21,646 bases of DNA, taken from positions 1-21,646 of the forward strand of contig JAGAZG010000188.1 of NCBI GenBank assembly GCA_017940105.1. Reading direction: 5' to 3'. Origin of the DNA: Mailhella sp. (GTDB taxonomy: Bacteria > Desulfobacterota > Desulfovibrionia > Desulfovibrionales > Desulfovibrionaceae). The notes beneath the pieces were generated by a model. That model was given only the letters and a program-made list of their open reading frames with translations, made no database searches and was not told where the DNA came from. This document shows, in pieces, positions 14,932 to 21,646 of this stretch (position 1 is the first letter of the stretch; every line of letters begins with the position of its first letter). Made by a program: the position numbers and the translations under genes.

Positions 14932-14973
14932 ACCGTCTCGCCGTTCGACGCAGGACGGTCTTATATCCATACG

Positions 14974-14984
14974 AAGGGGGTGAT
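14974..14984 (+). promoter_or_regulatory. Extended Shine-Dalgarno site that sets the rpsU GTG start
   Basis: AAGGGGGTGAT differs by one base from the full anti-anti-SD AAGGAGGTGAT and ends four bases before GTG 14989. An in-frame GTG at 14980 lies inside this site and is therefore not the start. Confidence 0.75.
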
Positions 14985-14988
14985 TCCC

Positions 14989-15189
14989 GTGCCCGGAGTT
15001 TTTCTCAGCGATGACGATAATTTTGATATCGCGCTCCGCCGCTTCAAAAAACAGGTCGAAAAGGCCGGCATTCTTTCAGAAATGAAGAAGCGCCAGCACT
15101 ATGAAAAGCCCAGCGTGATGCGCAAAAAAAAGAAGGCAGCGGCCCGTAAGCGCCTTGTAAAAAAAATGCGCAAGGTCACTGTGGCGTAG
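14989..15189 (+). CDS. rpsU: 30S ribosomal protein S21
   Basis: A 66-aa protein of normal S21 length, PGVFLSDDDNFDIALRRFKK at the N-terminus and a very basic C-terminus (PSVMRKKKKAAARKRLVKKM). S21 binds the 30S platform near the anti-Shine-Dalgarno sequence and helps initiation. The start is GTG 14989-14991, set by the extended Shine-Dalgarno site upstream; the open frame reaches back to 14803 but only across promoter and hairpin sequence. It heads the classic rpsU-dnaG-rpoD order, here with mutS2 inserted. A large hairpin follows the stop, so later genes may be transcribed partly by read-through. Confidence 0.95.
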   Translation: MPGVFLSDDDNFDIALRRFKKQVEKAGILSEMKKRQHYEKPSVMRKKKKAAARKRLVKKMRKVTVA

Positions 15190-15238
15190 CACTATCTTTT
15201 AGCGGGGCCCTCTGCAGCGGTCCCTTGCAAGGTCGGTC

Positions 15239-15276
15239 AGGAGCCGGAAGAAATTCTTCATGAATTTCCGGCTCCT
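15239..15276 (+). terminator. Large hairpin downstream of rpsU
   Basis: AGGAGCCGG (15239-15247) pairs with CCGGCTCCT (15268-15276), and AAATTC (15251-15256) with GAATTT (15262-15267) inside it, leaving a 3-base bulge and a 5-base loop. The following bases ATTCCTG are only weakly T-rich. Given its place in the 210-bp rpsU-mutS2 gap it is probably a partial terminator or an mRNA processing site, as is known between rpsU and dnaG in E. coli. The rest of the gap shows nothing else clear. Confidence 0.6.
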
Positions 15277-15399
15277 ATTCCTGTGTCTGCCATCATTGTT
15301 GTGCCCGACTTTAATCTCAGACTGCCTGCGCGGGCTTTGCCGAGGGCATGTTCCGCAGGGCAGGCACTGCCGCGGTATTAAGCGCCGCAAGGTATTTTA

Positions 15400-17727
15400 A
15401 TGGAAGAACGCAGTCTCCGCGCGCTTGAATTTTTTCGGGTTCTGGAAGCCCTTGCCGGACGCTGCCGTTCCGAAGCGGGCAAACGATCAGCGCTTGCCCT
15501 GCGCCCCCTGAATGATCTGAATGCCATACGCCGGCGGCAGCGCGTCTATGACGAAACGCAGTCATGGCTTGCCGAAGCTGACCAGCCCCTCACTGATTTT
15601 CCAGACATTTCAGGTATTATCGGCTACCTGGAAAGCCATGCCGCCCCCTTGCTCGACATGGACGCGCTGTGGGCGTTGCGCGAAACGCTCACCCTGGCAA
15701 AAAAGCTGCGGTTGAACATACACGAAGGCGCTGCCCGCCGCCCCATGCTTGACGCCATGGCATGCGAACAGCCGATGCCTGAACTTTCTGCTTCTGCCCT
15801 TTTCCGCTGCCTTGGCGACGACGGCTCGCTGAAGGACGAAAGTTCCCCCGGCCTTCTTCTTGTACGTGGAGAAATACGCAGCATACATCAGAACTGCCTG
15901 CGCCGGGTCCGTGAATTCTCAGAAAAATACAACATCGCCCATTATCTTCAGGACGAATACATGACGCTTTCGTCCGACCGCTATGTGCTCCCCCTCAAAG
16001 CAAACTTCAAAGGGAGAATGCAGGGCATAATCCACGACTACTCCAAGACGGGCGAAACCATTTACTTTGAACCGCTCTTCCTGGTTGAGCAAAACAACCG
16101 GCTTCAGGAATTGAAAAGGCAGGAACACGACGAAGAGCAGCAAATTCTTCGGATGATTACGGGGCTGCTTGTCCAGGAACTTTCCCTGGTCAGGGCAGCC
16201 TGGGATTTTCTAGTGCGGCTCGACCTTGTTCAGGCCGCCTGCTCCATGGGATCAGATTTTAACGGCCACTGCGTTTCCATAGAAGAAAACTGCGCCGCCA
16301 TTCTGCCGGGCGCACGGCATCCCCTGCTTGCTCTTGAATCGGTCCGAAAAGAGCTGGACCGAAGTTACTCCGGGCCACGCCGGGTGCAGCCCGTGGACAT
16401 ACTCTTCCGCGATGGCGACCACGCCCTTGTCATCAGCGGCGGCAATGCCGGAGGCAAGACGGTCGCTCTAAAAACCCTTGGCCTGATCACGCTCATGACG
16501 CTGACAGGGTTGCCTGCTCCGTCAAACGGTGGATCGCGCCTTCCATTCTGGAATGACGTGCTGGCCTTTATCGGCGACGAACAAAGCATTGACGACCATG
16601 TATCTACCTTTACTGGACAGATACGCCATCTGTCAGAGGCATGGGACAGGCTTGACGGCAGAGCCCTTGTCCTTCTGGACGAGTTTGGCGCCGGTACAGA
16701 TCCGGCCCAGGGAGCGGCGCTTGCGCAGGCCGTGCTGGACGGCCTGCTTGAAAAAGGTGCGTTTACCATGGCTGCGACGCATTTTCCCGCATTAAAAAGC
16801 TATGCCCTTACCAGAGAGGGTGTCCGCGCAGCCTCCATGCTTTTTGACTCCCGTACCAAAAAGCCGCTTTTTCAAATCGCATACGACCAGGTAGGGTCAA
16901 GCCAGGCGCTGGATGTCGCCCATGAACATGGGATGCCGGAGTCCATTCTGGCAAGGGCCGAACATTATCTGCTCATGGACGGCAGCGATGCCACGCTGAT
17001 CATGGACAGGCTCAACGGGCTTGCTGCCCGCCGCGAAGATGAATTATCCGCGCTGCGTGAGCAGCAGCGCCTTCTTGCGGAACGCAAAAAAGTACTGCAG
17101 GAAAAAATGGAAAAGGCGCGGGCCGTCCTGGAGGAAGATCTTAGACGCATGTCGCGGGAGCTCATGCAGGAATACAGGAATGGCAAGGTTACGGCACGTC
17201 AGGCCCACAAAGAATTGGCCAGACTGCGCGCTCAGATAGCGCCGGCCGTCGCCGAAGACGAAAAGCCTGCCCCGGTGGCCGCGCAGTTTTCCGTTGGAGG
17301 CGAGGCCACGCATAGGCTGTGGAATAAAAAAGCCGTTGTCCGCCAGATAGATGAAAAAAACGGCAAGGTCAAAATCGACATGGGGGGCGTGACACTCTGG
17401 GCTCCCCTTTCCGACCTGATGCCCGGTTCTTGCGCGGCTTCCGCCCCAAGGGCTGTTTCCAGCGCAAAAATTTCTGCACCGGAAGCGTCTTTGCGTCTTG
17501 ACTTGCGAGGCAAGCGTGCTGATTTAGCTTTGGCGGAACTTGAACGTTTTCTCGACCGTTCGCTGCTTGCGGGAGCTGGCAGCGTGGACGTTATCCACGG
17601 GCGCGGCACGGGAGCGCTGCGTAAAGCAGTCCACGACCTGCTCAAAAGCTTTCCTGGCGTCGCTTCCTTTCAATGCGCCCCGGAAGGCCAGGGCGGCGAC
17701 GGCGTAACTCAGGTTGTTTTCAGGTAA
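15400..17727 (+). CDS. mutS2: MutS2 family ATPase with Smr nuclease domain
   Basis: This 775-aa protein matches MutS2 in length and domain order and lacks the mismatch-recognition domain of MutS. The N-terminal clamp/core region includes SDRYVLPLKANFKGRMQGII and GETIYFEP. The ATPase has Walker A GGNAGGKT (347-354), Walker B LVLLDEFGAGTDP (about 423-435) and the ATHFPALKSYA loop. A coiled coil follows (about 535-615). The Smr domain begins near residue 698 (LRLDLRGKRADLAL) and carries HGRGTGALR (from 733), typical of Smr endonucleases. MutS2 proteins act on branched DNA or on collided ribosomes, depending on the organism; the sequence does not decide which. The start ATG 15400 has AAGGT upstream, and an in-frame stop 19 bases before it excludes longer starts. 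Confidence 0.94.
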   Translation: MEERSLRALEFFRVLEALAGRCRSEAGKRSALALRPLNDLNAIRRRQRVYDETQSWLAEADQPLTDFPDISGIIGYLESHAAPLLDMDALWALRETLTLAKKLRLNIHEGAARRPMLDAMACEQPMPELSASALFRCLGDDGSLKDESSPGLLLVRGEIRSIHQNCLRRVREFSEKYNIAHYLQDEYMTLSSDRYVLPLKANFKGRMQGIIHDYSKTGETIYFEPLFLVEQNNRLQELKRQEHDEEQQILRMITGLLVQELSLVRAAWDFLVRLDLVQAACSMGSDFNGHCVSIEENCAAILPGARHPLLALESVRKELDRSYSGPRRVQPVDILFRDGDHALVISGGNAGGKTVALKTLGLITLMTLTGLPAPSNGGSRLPFWNDVLAFIGDEQSIDDHVSTFTGQIRHLSEAWDRLDGRALVLLDEFGAGTDPAQGAALAQAVLDGLLEKGAFTMAATHFPALKSYALTREGVRAASMLFDSRTKKPLFQIAYDQVGSSQALDVAHEHGMPESILARAEHYLLMDGSDATLIMDRLNGLAARREDELSALREQQRLLAERKKVLQEKMEKARAVLEEDLRRMSRELMQEYRNGKVTARQAHKELARLRAQIAPAVAEDEKPAPVAAQFSVGGEATHRLWNKKAVVRQIDEKNGKVKIDMGGVTLWAPLSDLMPGSCAASAPRAVSSAKISAPEASLRLDLRGKRADLALAELERFLDRSLLAGAGSVDVIHGRGTGALRKAVHDLLKSFPGVASFQCAPEGQGGDGVTQVVFR

Positions 17728-17741
17728 AACCAGGTGCGGTC

Positions 17742-19466
17742 ATGAGGAGTGAAGACGCCATCCAAGCCATAAAATCACGCATACGCCTCTCTGATCTGGC
17801 GAGACGTTATGTTGAGCTGCGCCCCGCCGGGGCCCGGCTGGTTGCACCATGCCCCTTTCATCAGGAGACCAAGCCGTCGTTCTCCATTAATGACGAGCAA
17901 GGCGTATTTTACTGCTTTGGATGTCAGGCCTCAGGCGATATTTTTGATTTTTACGGCCGCATCAACGGACTGGATTTCAGGGAATCTCTGCAGGCCCTGG
18001 CCGAAGAGGCCGGGGTTCAGATCGAAACGTTCCGCCGCGATCCGGGAGCTCGCAGGGAACGCTCAAAAAAACTTGACATGCTTCGCATGCATGAGCTGGC
18101 TGCTGCCCACTTTCGCAGCAATCTGGCAACACCCGCCGCCAAGGCATGCCGCGACTATATAAACGAACGCGGAATCTCGGCTGAACTGCAGGAAAGGTTC
18201 GGCCTTGGCTGGAGCATGGACGGCTGGCAGGACCTGTGCGGCACATTCAGCCGCTCCGGTTTTGACGCGTCCACTGCTGTTTCCTGCGGCCTGCTTTCCC
18301 AAAGTTCGTCAGGAAGAATTTTTGACAGGTTCCGCAGCCGCCTGATGTTTCCCATCCGCAGTCTCTCTGGACAGGCCATCGCTTTCGGGGGGCGCATACT
18401 CCCTGCCCTCGCGCGGGAAGACGACGCCAAATACATCAACAGCAGCGATTCGCCCATCTATAAGAAAGGCGAGCATCTTTTCGGCCTGTTTCAGGCCCGC
18501 CCTTCCATCGCCACGAAAAAAAGCATTATCCTGACTGAAGGCTATATGGACGTCATAACGCTGCATCAGTACGGATACACGCAGTCTGTCGGGGTTCTCG
18601 GCACAGCGTTGACCCCCGATCAGGTAAAAAGACTTTCGGGGTTCAGCTCAAGCATAGAACTCATGCTTGACGGCGATGCTCCAGGGCGCAAAGCCGCTTT
18701 TCGCTCTTGCGAATTGCTGCTTACGCGAGGGCTTGCCTGCAAAGTCGTCCTTTTCCCGAATGACAACGACATCGACTCCATGCTGCATTCCTTTGGCAGG
18801 GACGCAGTTGAAGAGCTCCGCTCGCAGGCGCAGGACGGCATGGACTATTGCCTTGCCGTGCTTCGCGGCATGGCGCCGCGCGACGCCGTCGAATGGTCCC
18901 GGACCTTTCTGGCCCAGATTGAGATGCCGGAGCTGTTTCACCGCTATGCAGCAAGCCTTGCCACAGGCCTGGGCATATCAGAAGCTGAACTTCGCGGCGG
19001 CGTGCTCAGCCGCAGGGCACCTGCTTCCATGCCGCGCTCTGCCGCAGAAGGTTACCGTACCGCCCCAAAGCTGCGAAACAGCCGCGACAGGGAAATCCTC
19101 ACCTTTGCCGTGCGCCATCCGCAGCGTGTCGGCGACCTTCTTAATGCCGGGGCGGATCTGGCGCTGAGCGCCCCCTGGGCACTGCGCCTGTGGGACAAGC
19201 TTTTCCGGCTTGGCATCAACGCTTTCGACAGCCTCGATGAAAAAGAAAAGAGTTTCTGGGTGCGCTGCCGAAACGGCGAAGCACCGCCACTGGATAACGA
19301 AAACGCAGAATTTGACGCTCTGCTCCATCTGCTGAACAATCAGCAAAAATCTTCGCACACCGCTTCTCTGAAGGCCGCTCTGCAGCAGGGCACCTCCAGC
19401 ACGGAAGCTCAACGGGAATATATGGTTGCGCTCAAGGAAGCGCGAGGGAGACACCGTGACCAATAA
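17742..19466 (+). CDS. dnaG: DNA primase
   Basis: A 574-aa primase that makes RNA primers at the replication fork. The N-terminal zinc-binding domain has Cys37, His40, Cys58 and Cys61 (CPFHQETKPSF ... FYCFGC). The catalytic core has FGLGWSMDGW and FRSRLMFPIRS, then AIAFGGRIL and KYINSSDSPIYKKG. The TOPRIM fold follows with IILTEGYMDVITLHQYG, the GTALT segment and LMLDGDAPGRKAAF, which holds the metal-binding acidic residues. The C-terminal third (helicase-binding region) is less conserved. ATG 17742 follows AGGTG, 14 bp after the mutS2 stop; the 23 upstream codons of the frame lie inside mutS2. The 3' end overlaps the rpoD start by 11 bp. Confidence 0.95.
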   Translation: MRSEDAIQAIKSRIRLSDLARRYVELRPAGARLVAPCPFHQETKPSFSINDEQGVFYCFGCQASGDIFDFYGRINGLDFRESLQALAEEAGVQIETFRRDPGARRERSKKLDMLRMHELAAAHFRSNLATPAAKACRDYINERGISAELQERFGLGWSMDGWQDLCGTFSRSGFDASTAVSCGLLSQSSSGRIFDRFRSRLMFPIRSLSGQAIAFGGRILPALAREDDAKYINSSDSPIYKKGEHLFGLFQARPSIATKKSIILTEGYMDVITLHQYGYTQSVGVLGTALTPDQVKRLSGFSSSIELMLDGDAPGRKAAFRSCELLLTRGLACKVVLFPNDNDIDSMLHSFGRDAVEELRSQAQDGMDYCLAVLRGMAPRDAVEWSRTFLAQIEMPELFHRYAASLATGLGISEAELRGGVLSRRAPASMPRSAAEGYRTAPKLRNSRDREILTFAVRHPQRVGDLLNAGADLALSAPWALRLWDKLFRLGINAFDSLDEKEKSFWVRCRNGEAPPLDNENAEFDALLHLLNNQQKSSHTASLKAALQQGTSSTEAQREYMVALKEARGRHRDQ

Positions 19467-21267
19467 CCTGAAAGAAATGCCGCAGTTCAAGCCGCTCATC
19501 GCAAAAGGCAAGTCGACCGGCTATCTTACTTTCGAAGAAGTCAGCAAATCCATGCCAGCCGAGATGCATACTGAAGACTGCATCGAAGAGATTCTCTCCA
19601 TGTTCGACCAGCTGGAAATTGCCATTGTGGACACGGAGAAAGAAGGCAAATCCATTGCCAGCAACCATACCGAAGCAGAAAGCGAAGCTCCGGAAGTGAC
19701 CTTTGAAACTTCTGATGCCGATGGCGACGCAGACTTTACCGCGCTGGAAGGCTCGCTGGACGACGACGCCGATTTTGCAGCCCGCAACTCCGACCCCGTA
19801 CGCATGTACCTGCGGGAAATGGGAGCTGTTCCCCTGCTGGACAGAGACGGCGAAGTGCTCATCGCCAAAAAGATTGAAGTCGGCGAGGATGAAGTGCTGT
19901 GCGCCCTGGCCGAAGTGCCCGTGGCCGTCGAAGAACTTATCAACGTCGGCACAGATCTCATGCAGAACCGCGCCAAGCTTAAAGACGTGGTGAAAACCAT
20001 TGAGGAAGACGACCCCGACGAAGACGAAATGAGCCAGCGGCAGAGGGTCATCAATCTTCTCGAAGACATTCGCGGCATCTACAAGAAAAAACAGAAAATC
20101 TACCAGAAGCTTGACGCTTGCTGCACTCTTGACAGGCGCGTTACCTCCATCCAGAAAGAAATCATGCAGTATAAGGACGACATCGTTTCACGCCTGCGCG
20201 AAATCAAGCTTGAAAAAACGCTCATTGACCGCATTGTCGAAACCGTCGAAGATTACGTCCGGCAGATGAAGAACTATCAGCGTGAGCTTGACGCTTATGC
20301 CGAAACAACCGGCAAATCGCAAAAAGAGCTCGAAGAACTGTTTGCCTCACTGGACAACCGAACGCGTCCCATCCAGGAAGTTGCCGCCGAACTGAACATG
20401 CCCATAGACAACATGTTCTCCTACAAAGAGCTCATCATGGGCAAAATTGAAATTCTTGCCCGCCTGAGGGAAAAATGCTGCCAGAACGAAGATGACCTCG
20501 AAGAAGTGCTCTGGCGCGTACGCAGGGGGATGGACGTTTCGACCATGGCCAAGCAGGAGCTCATCCGCTCAAACCTCAGGCTGGTGGTGAGCATCGCCAA
20601 AAAGTACACCAACCGGGGCCTCCAGTTCCTCGACCTGATACAGGAAGGCAACATCGGCCTCATGAAAGCTGTTGACAAGTTTGAGTACCAGCGAGGCTAC
20701 AAGTTTTCTACCTACGCCACCTGGTGGATACGCCAGGCCATTACACGAGCCATCGCCGATCAGGCGCGCACCATACGCATACCAGTGCACATGATAGAAA
20801 CCATCAACAAACTGATACGCACATCACGGTACCTGGTGCAGGAGCTCGGGCGTGATCCGAGCCCGGAAGAAATAGCCGAACGCATGGATTACCCTGTGGA
20901 CAAGGTCAAAAAAGTGCTCAAGATAGCCAAGGAGCCCATTTCTCTTGAAACTCCCATCGGAGACGAAGAGGATTCCAACCTCGGCGACTTTATTGAAGAC
21001 AAAAAGGCCGCGGCTCCTGCAGAAGAAGTGGTCAGCACTAAGCTGAAAGACCTGATTGCTTCCGTTCTGGCAGACCTGACCCCCCGTGAGGAGCAGGTTC
21101 TGCGCAAGCGCTTTGGCATAGGGGAAAAATCTGACCACACGCTTGAAGAAGTGGGCAAGCTTTTCAATGTCACGCGTGAACGCATACGCCAGATTGAGGC
21201 CAAGGCCCTGCGAAAGCTGCGCCATCCCGTGCGCAGCCAGGCTTTAAGATCTTTTTACGAAAATTAA
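19456..21267 (+). CDS. rpoD: RNA polymerase primary sigma factor (sigma-70)
   Basis: A 603-aa group 1 sigma factor. Region 1.1 starts near MPQFKPLIAKGKSTGYLTFE; region 1.2 is DPVRMYLREMGAVPLLDRDG; a roughly 200-residue non-conserved acidic and helical region follows. Region 2 begins near residue 373 (NLRLVVSIAKKYTNRGLQFL ... YATWWIRQAITRAIADQ), binding core polymerase and the -10 element; region 3 has IHMIE-like PVHMIETINKL; region 4 (about residues 540-590) has LTPREEQVLRKRFG and VTRERIRQIEAKALRKL for the -35. The start chosen is GTG 19456 with GAGGGAG just upstream, inside the dnaG end, suggesting translational coupling; the first ATG (19477) is an alternative. The upstream TTG at 19426 is unlikely. 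Confidence 0.96.
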   Translation: MTNNLKEMPQFKPLIAKGKSTGYLTFEEVSKSMPAEMHTEDCIEEILSMFDQLEIAIVDTEKEGKSIASNHTEAESEAPEVTFETSDADGDADFTALEGSLDDDADFAARNSDPVRMYLREMGAVPLLDRDGEVLIAKKIEVGEDEVLCALAEVPVAVEELINVGTDLMQNRAKLKDVVKTIEEDDPDEDEMSQRQRVINLLEDIRGIYKKKQKIYQKLDACCTLDRRVTSIQKEIMQYKDDIVSRLREIKLEKTLIDRIVETVEDYVRQMKNYQRELDAYAETTGKSQKELEELFASLDNRTRPIQEVAAELNMPIDNMFSYKELIMGKIEILARLREKCCQNEDDLEEVLWRVRRGMDVSTMAKQELIRSNLRLVVSIAKKYTNRGLQFLDLIQEGNIGLMKAVDKFEYQRGYKFSTYATWWIRQAITRAIADQARTIRIPVHMIETINKLIRTSRYLVQELGRDPSPEEIAERMDYPVDKVKKVLKIAKEPISLETPIGDEEDSNLGDFIEDKKAAAPAEEVVSTKLKDLIASVLADLTPREEQVLRKRFGIGEKSDHTLEEVGKLFNVTRERIRQIEAKALRKLRHPVRSQALRSFYEN

Positions 21268-21299
21268 CCCTCGTGCGCTTTTGTCATAGAAGACCTGCA

Positions 21300-21315
21300 C
21301 AGGCATTCATGCCTG
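21300..21315 (+). terminator. Small hairpin after rpoD
   Basis: CAGGCA / TGCCTG with loop TTCA lies 33 bases after the rpoD stop. No T-run follows, and a second weak G-rich/C-rich pairing occurs at about 21331-21350. Either could take part in ending the rpoD transcript, but neither is a convincing intrinsic terminator. Confidence 0.3.
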
Positions 21316-21367
21316 CGCACCTGATGTTCGGGAGGGGAATGCTCCCTCTCCCAAACCGGCCGAGAAC

Positions 21368-21588
21368 TTAGAGCATGTTCAAAAATGCTCGAGACAGTTT
21401 TGCCGGAGGCAAGGCTGTCTCGCCAGCCATGAGCAGCCCGGATTGTCAATGCGGCGAAGCCGCTTCCTCAAGGGGCACGCAGGCAGCATTCACTTGCGGC
21501 GTTAAACGAAATGGCTGGCGCAAGGGGACTATGCGTTCGTATAGTGTATCCAGAGCGGTAGTCTCAATATTTCTTGAAAGCGCTCCAA
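21368..21588 (+). repeat. MITE-like 221-bp repeat, copy B (rpoD 3' region)
   Basis: This is the partner of copy A at 6399-6620, in inverted orientation and about 95% identical by hand alignment (one single-base gap). The left end TTAGAGCATGTTCAAAAA and right end TTCTTGAAAGCGCTCCAA are imperfect inverted repeats. The same internal stems occur: 21390-21422, 21421-21430 with 21511-21520, 21451-21463 and 21528-21545. Relative to the upstream gene it reads in the transcribed direction, as copy A does for atp. No transposase gene is present. Confidence 0.88.
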
Positions 21589-21646
21589 ACAGAACGGTGC
21601 CAACGATGAAAAAGCGGGCCGCAGGCTGCAATCCACAATCGCAGCC
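21589..21646. other. Window end after repeat copy B, nothing assigned
   Basis: Fifty-eight bases remain. A minus-strand frame runs from here into the repeat, but it has no ribosome-binding site and most of its codons are repeat sequence. No gene, RNA or terminator can be supported. Confidence 0.4.

Noticed and set aside
14803..14988. Longer S21 frame starting at 14803
   Set aside because: It would overlap the small membrane protein gene and read through the hairpin and promoter. S21 is normally 65-70 aa and the extended Shine-Dalgarno site fixes GTG 14989.
21446..21631. 61-codon minus-strand reading frame through repeat copy B, with a similar frame in copy A
   Set aside because: The frame is mostly repeat sequence. 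Differences between the two copies change amino acids about as often as not, there is no ribosome-binding site, and the frame in copy A has no matching start. It is probably a by-product of the repeat that could be mis-annotated as a hypothetical protein.
1..21646. tRNA, rRNA, CRISPR arrays, prophage genes or a complete IS element
   Set aside because: No cloverleaf-like or rRNA-like sequence, no regularly spaced direct repeats and no transposase or integrase motifs were seen on either strand. The search was by eye, so short RNAs could be missed.

Overview
The window is a gene-dense bacterial chromosome segment with mid-to-high GC. It carries almost only housekeeping genes and looks like a Desulfovibrio-type organism (Desulfovibrionaceae). 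That is inferred from protein character, from a partial ATP synthase operon carrying paired b/b' stator genes but no a or c subunit genes, and from the rpsU-mutS2-dnaG-rpoD order. No database comparison was possible, so the genus is a guess.

Layout. Positions 3-497 (+) hold the 3' end of an RNase Z-like metallo-beta-lactamase gene. It converges on the ATP synthase operon (-), transcribed atpF'-atpF-atpH-atpA-atpG-atpD-atpC (6358 down to 572); the two share a hairpin terminator at 525-548. Upstream of atpF' lies a 222-bp repeat (copy A, 6399-6620), then a candidate promoter and a 362-bp gap without a gene. Next on the minus strand comes ctpA-proC-rodA (10322 down to 6983): an S41 processing protease, proline biosynthesis, and the SEDS glycosyltransferase of cell elongation. 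Transcribed divergently from 10552 (+) are a histidinol-dehydrogenase-like protein of unknown role, a divergent EF-G paralogue and the 16S rRNA dimethyltransferase rsmA, joined by two 4-bp ATGA overlaps. Then follow an HU gene, a one-helix small membrane protein, and the macromolecular synthesis cluster rpsU-mutS2-dnaG-rpoD. Repeat copy B (21368-21588) follows rpoD.

How the genes work together. The right half links translation (EF-G paralogue, RsmA, S21), replication priming (DnaG), nucleoid structure (HU), transcription initiation (RpoD) and MutS2. The left half supplies energy (F1 and the F0 stator) and cell envelope functions.

The most unusual feature is the pair of ~95% identical repeats, about 222 bp long with ~18-bp imperfect terminal inverted repeats (TTAGAGC...GCTCTAA). 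Each can fold into several nested hairpins that are identical in both copies. One copy appears to form most of the ATP synthase mRNA leader; the other lies in the rpoD 3' region, in the same orientation relative to transcription. They look like MITE-type non-autonomous elements that may also act as structured RNA. The second point of interest is the translationally coupled HisD-like/EF-G-paralogue/rsmA trio, in which EF-G domain IV has lost its canonical tip.
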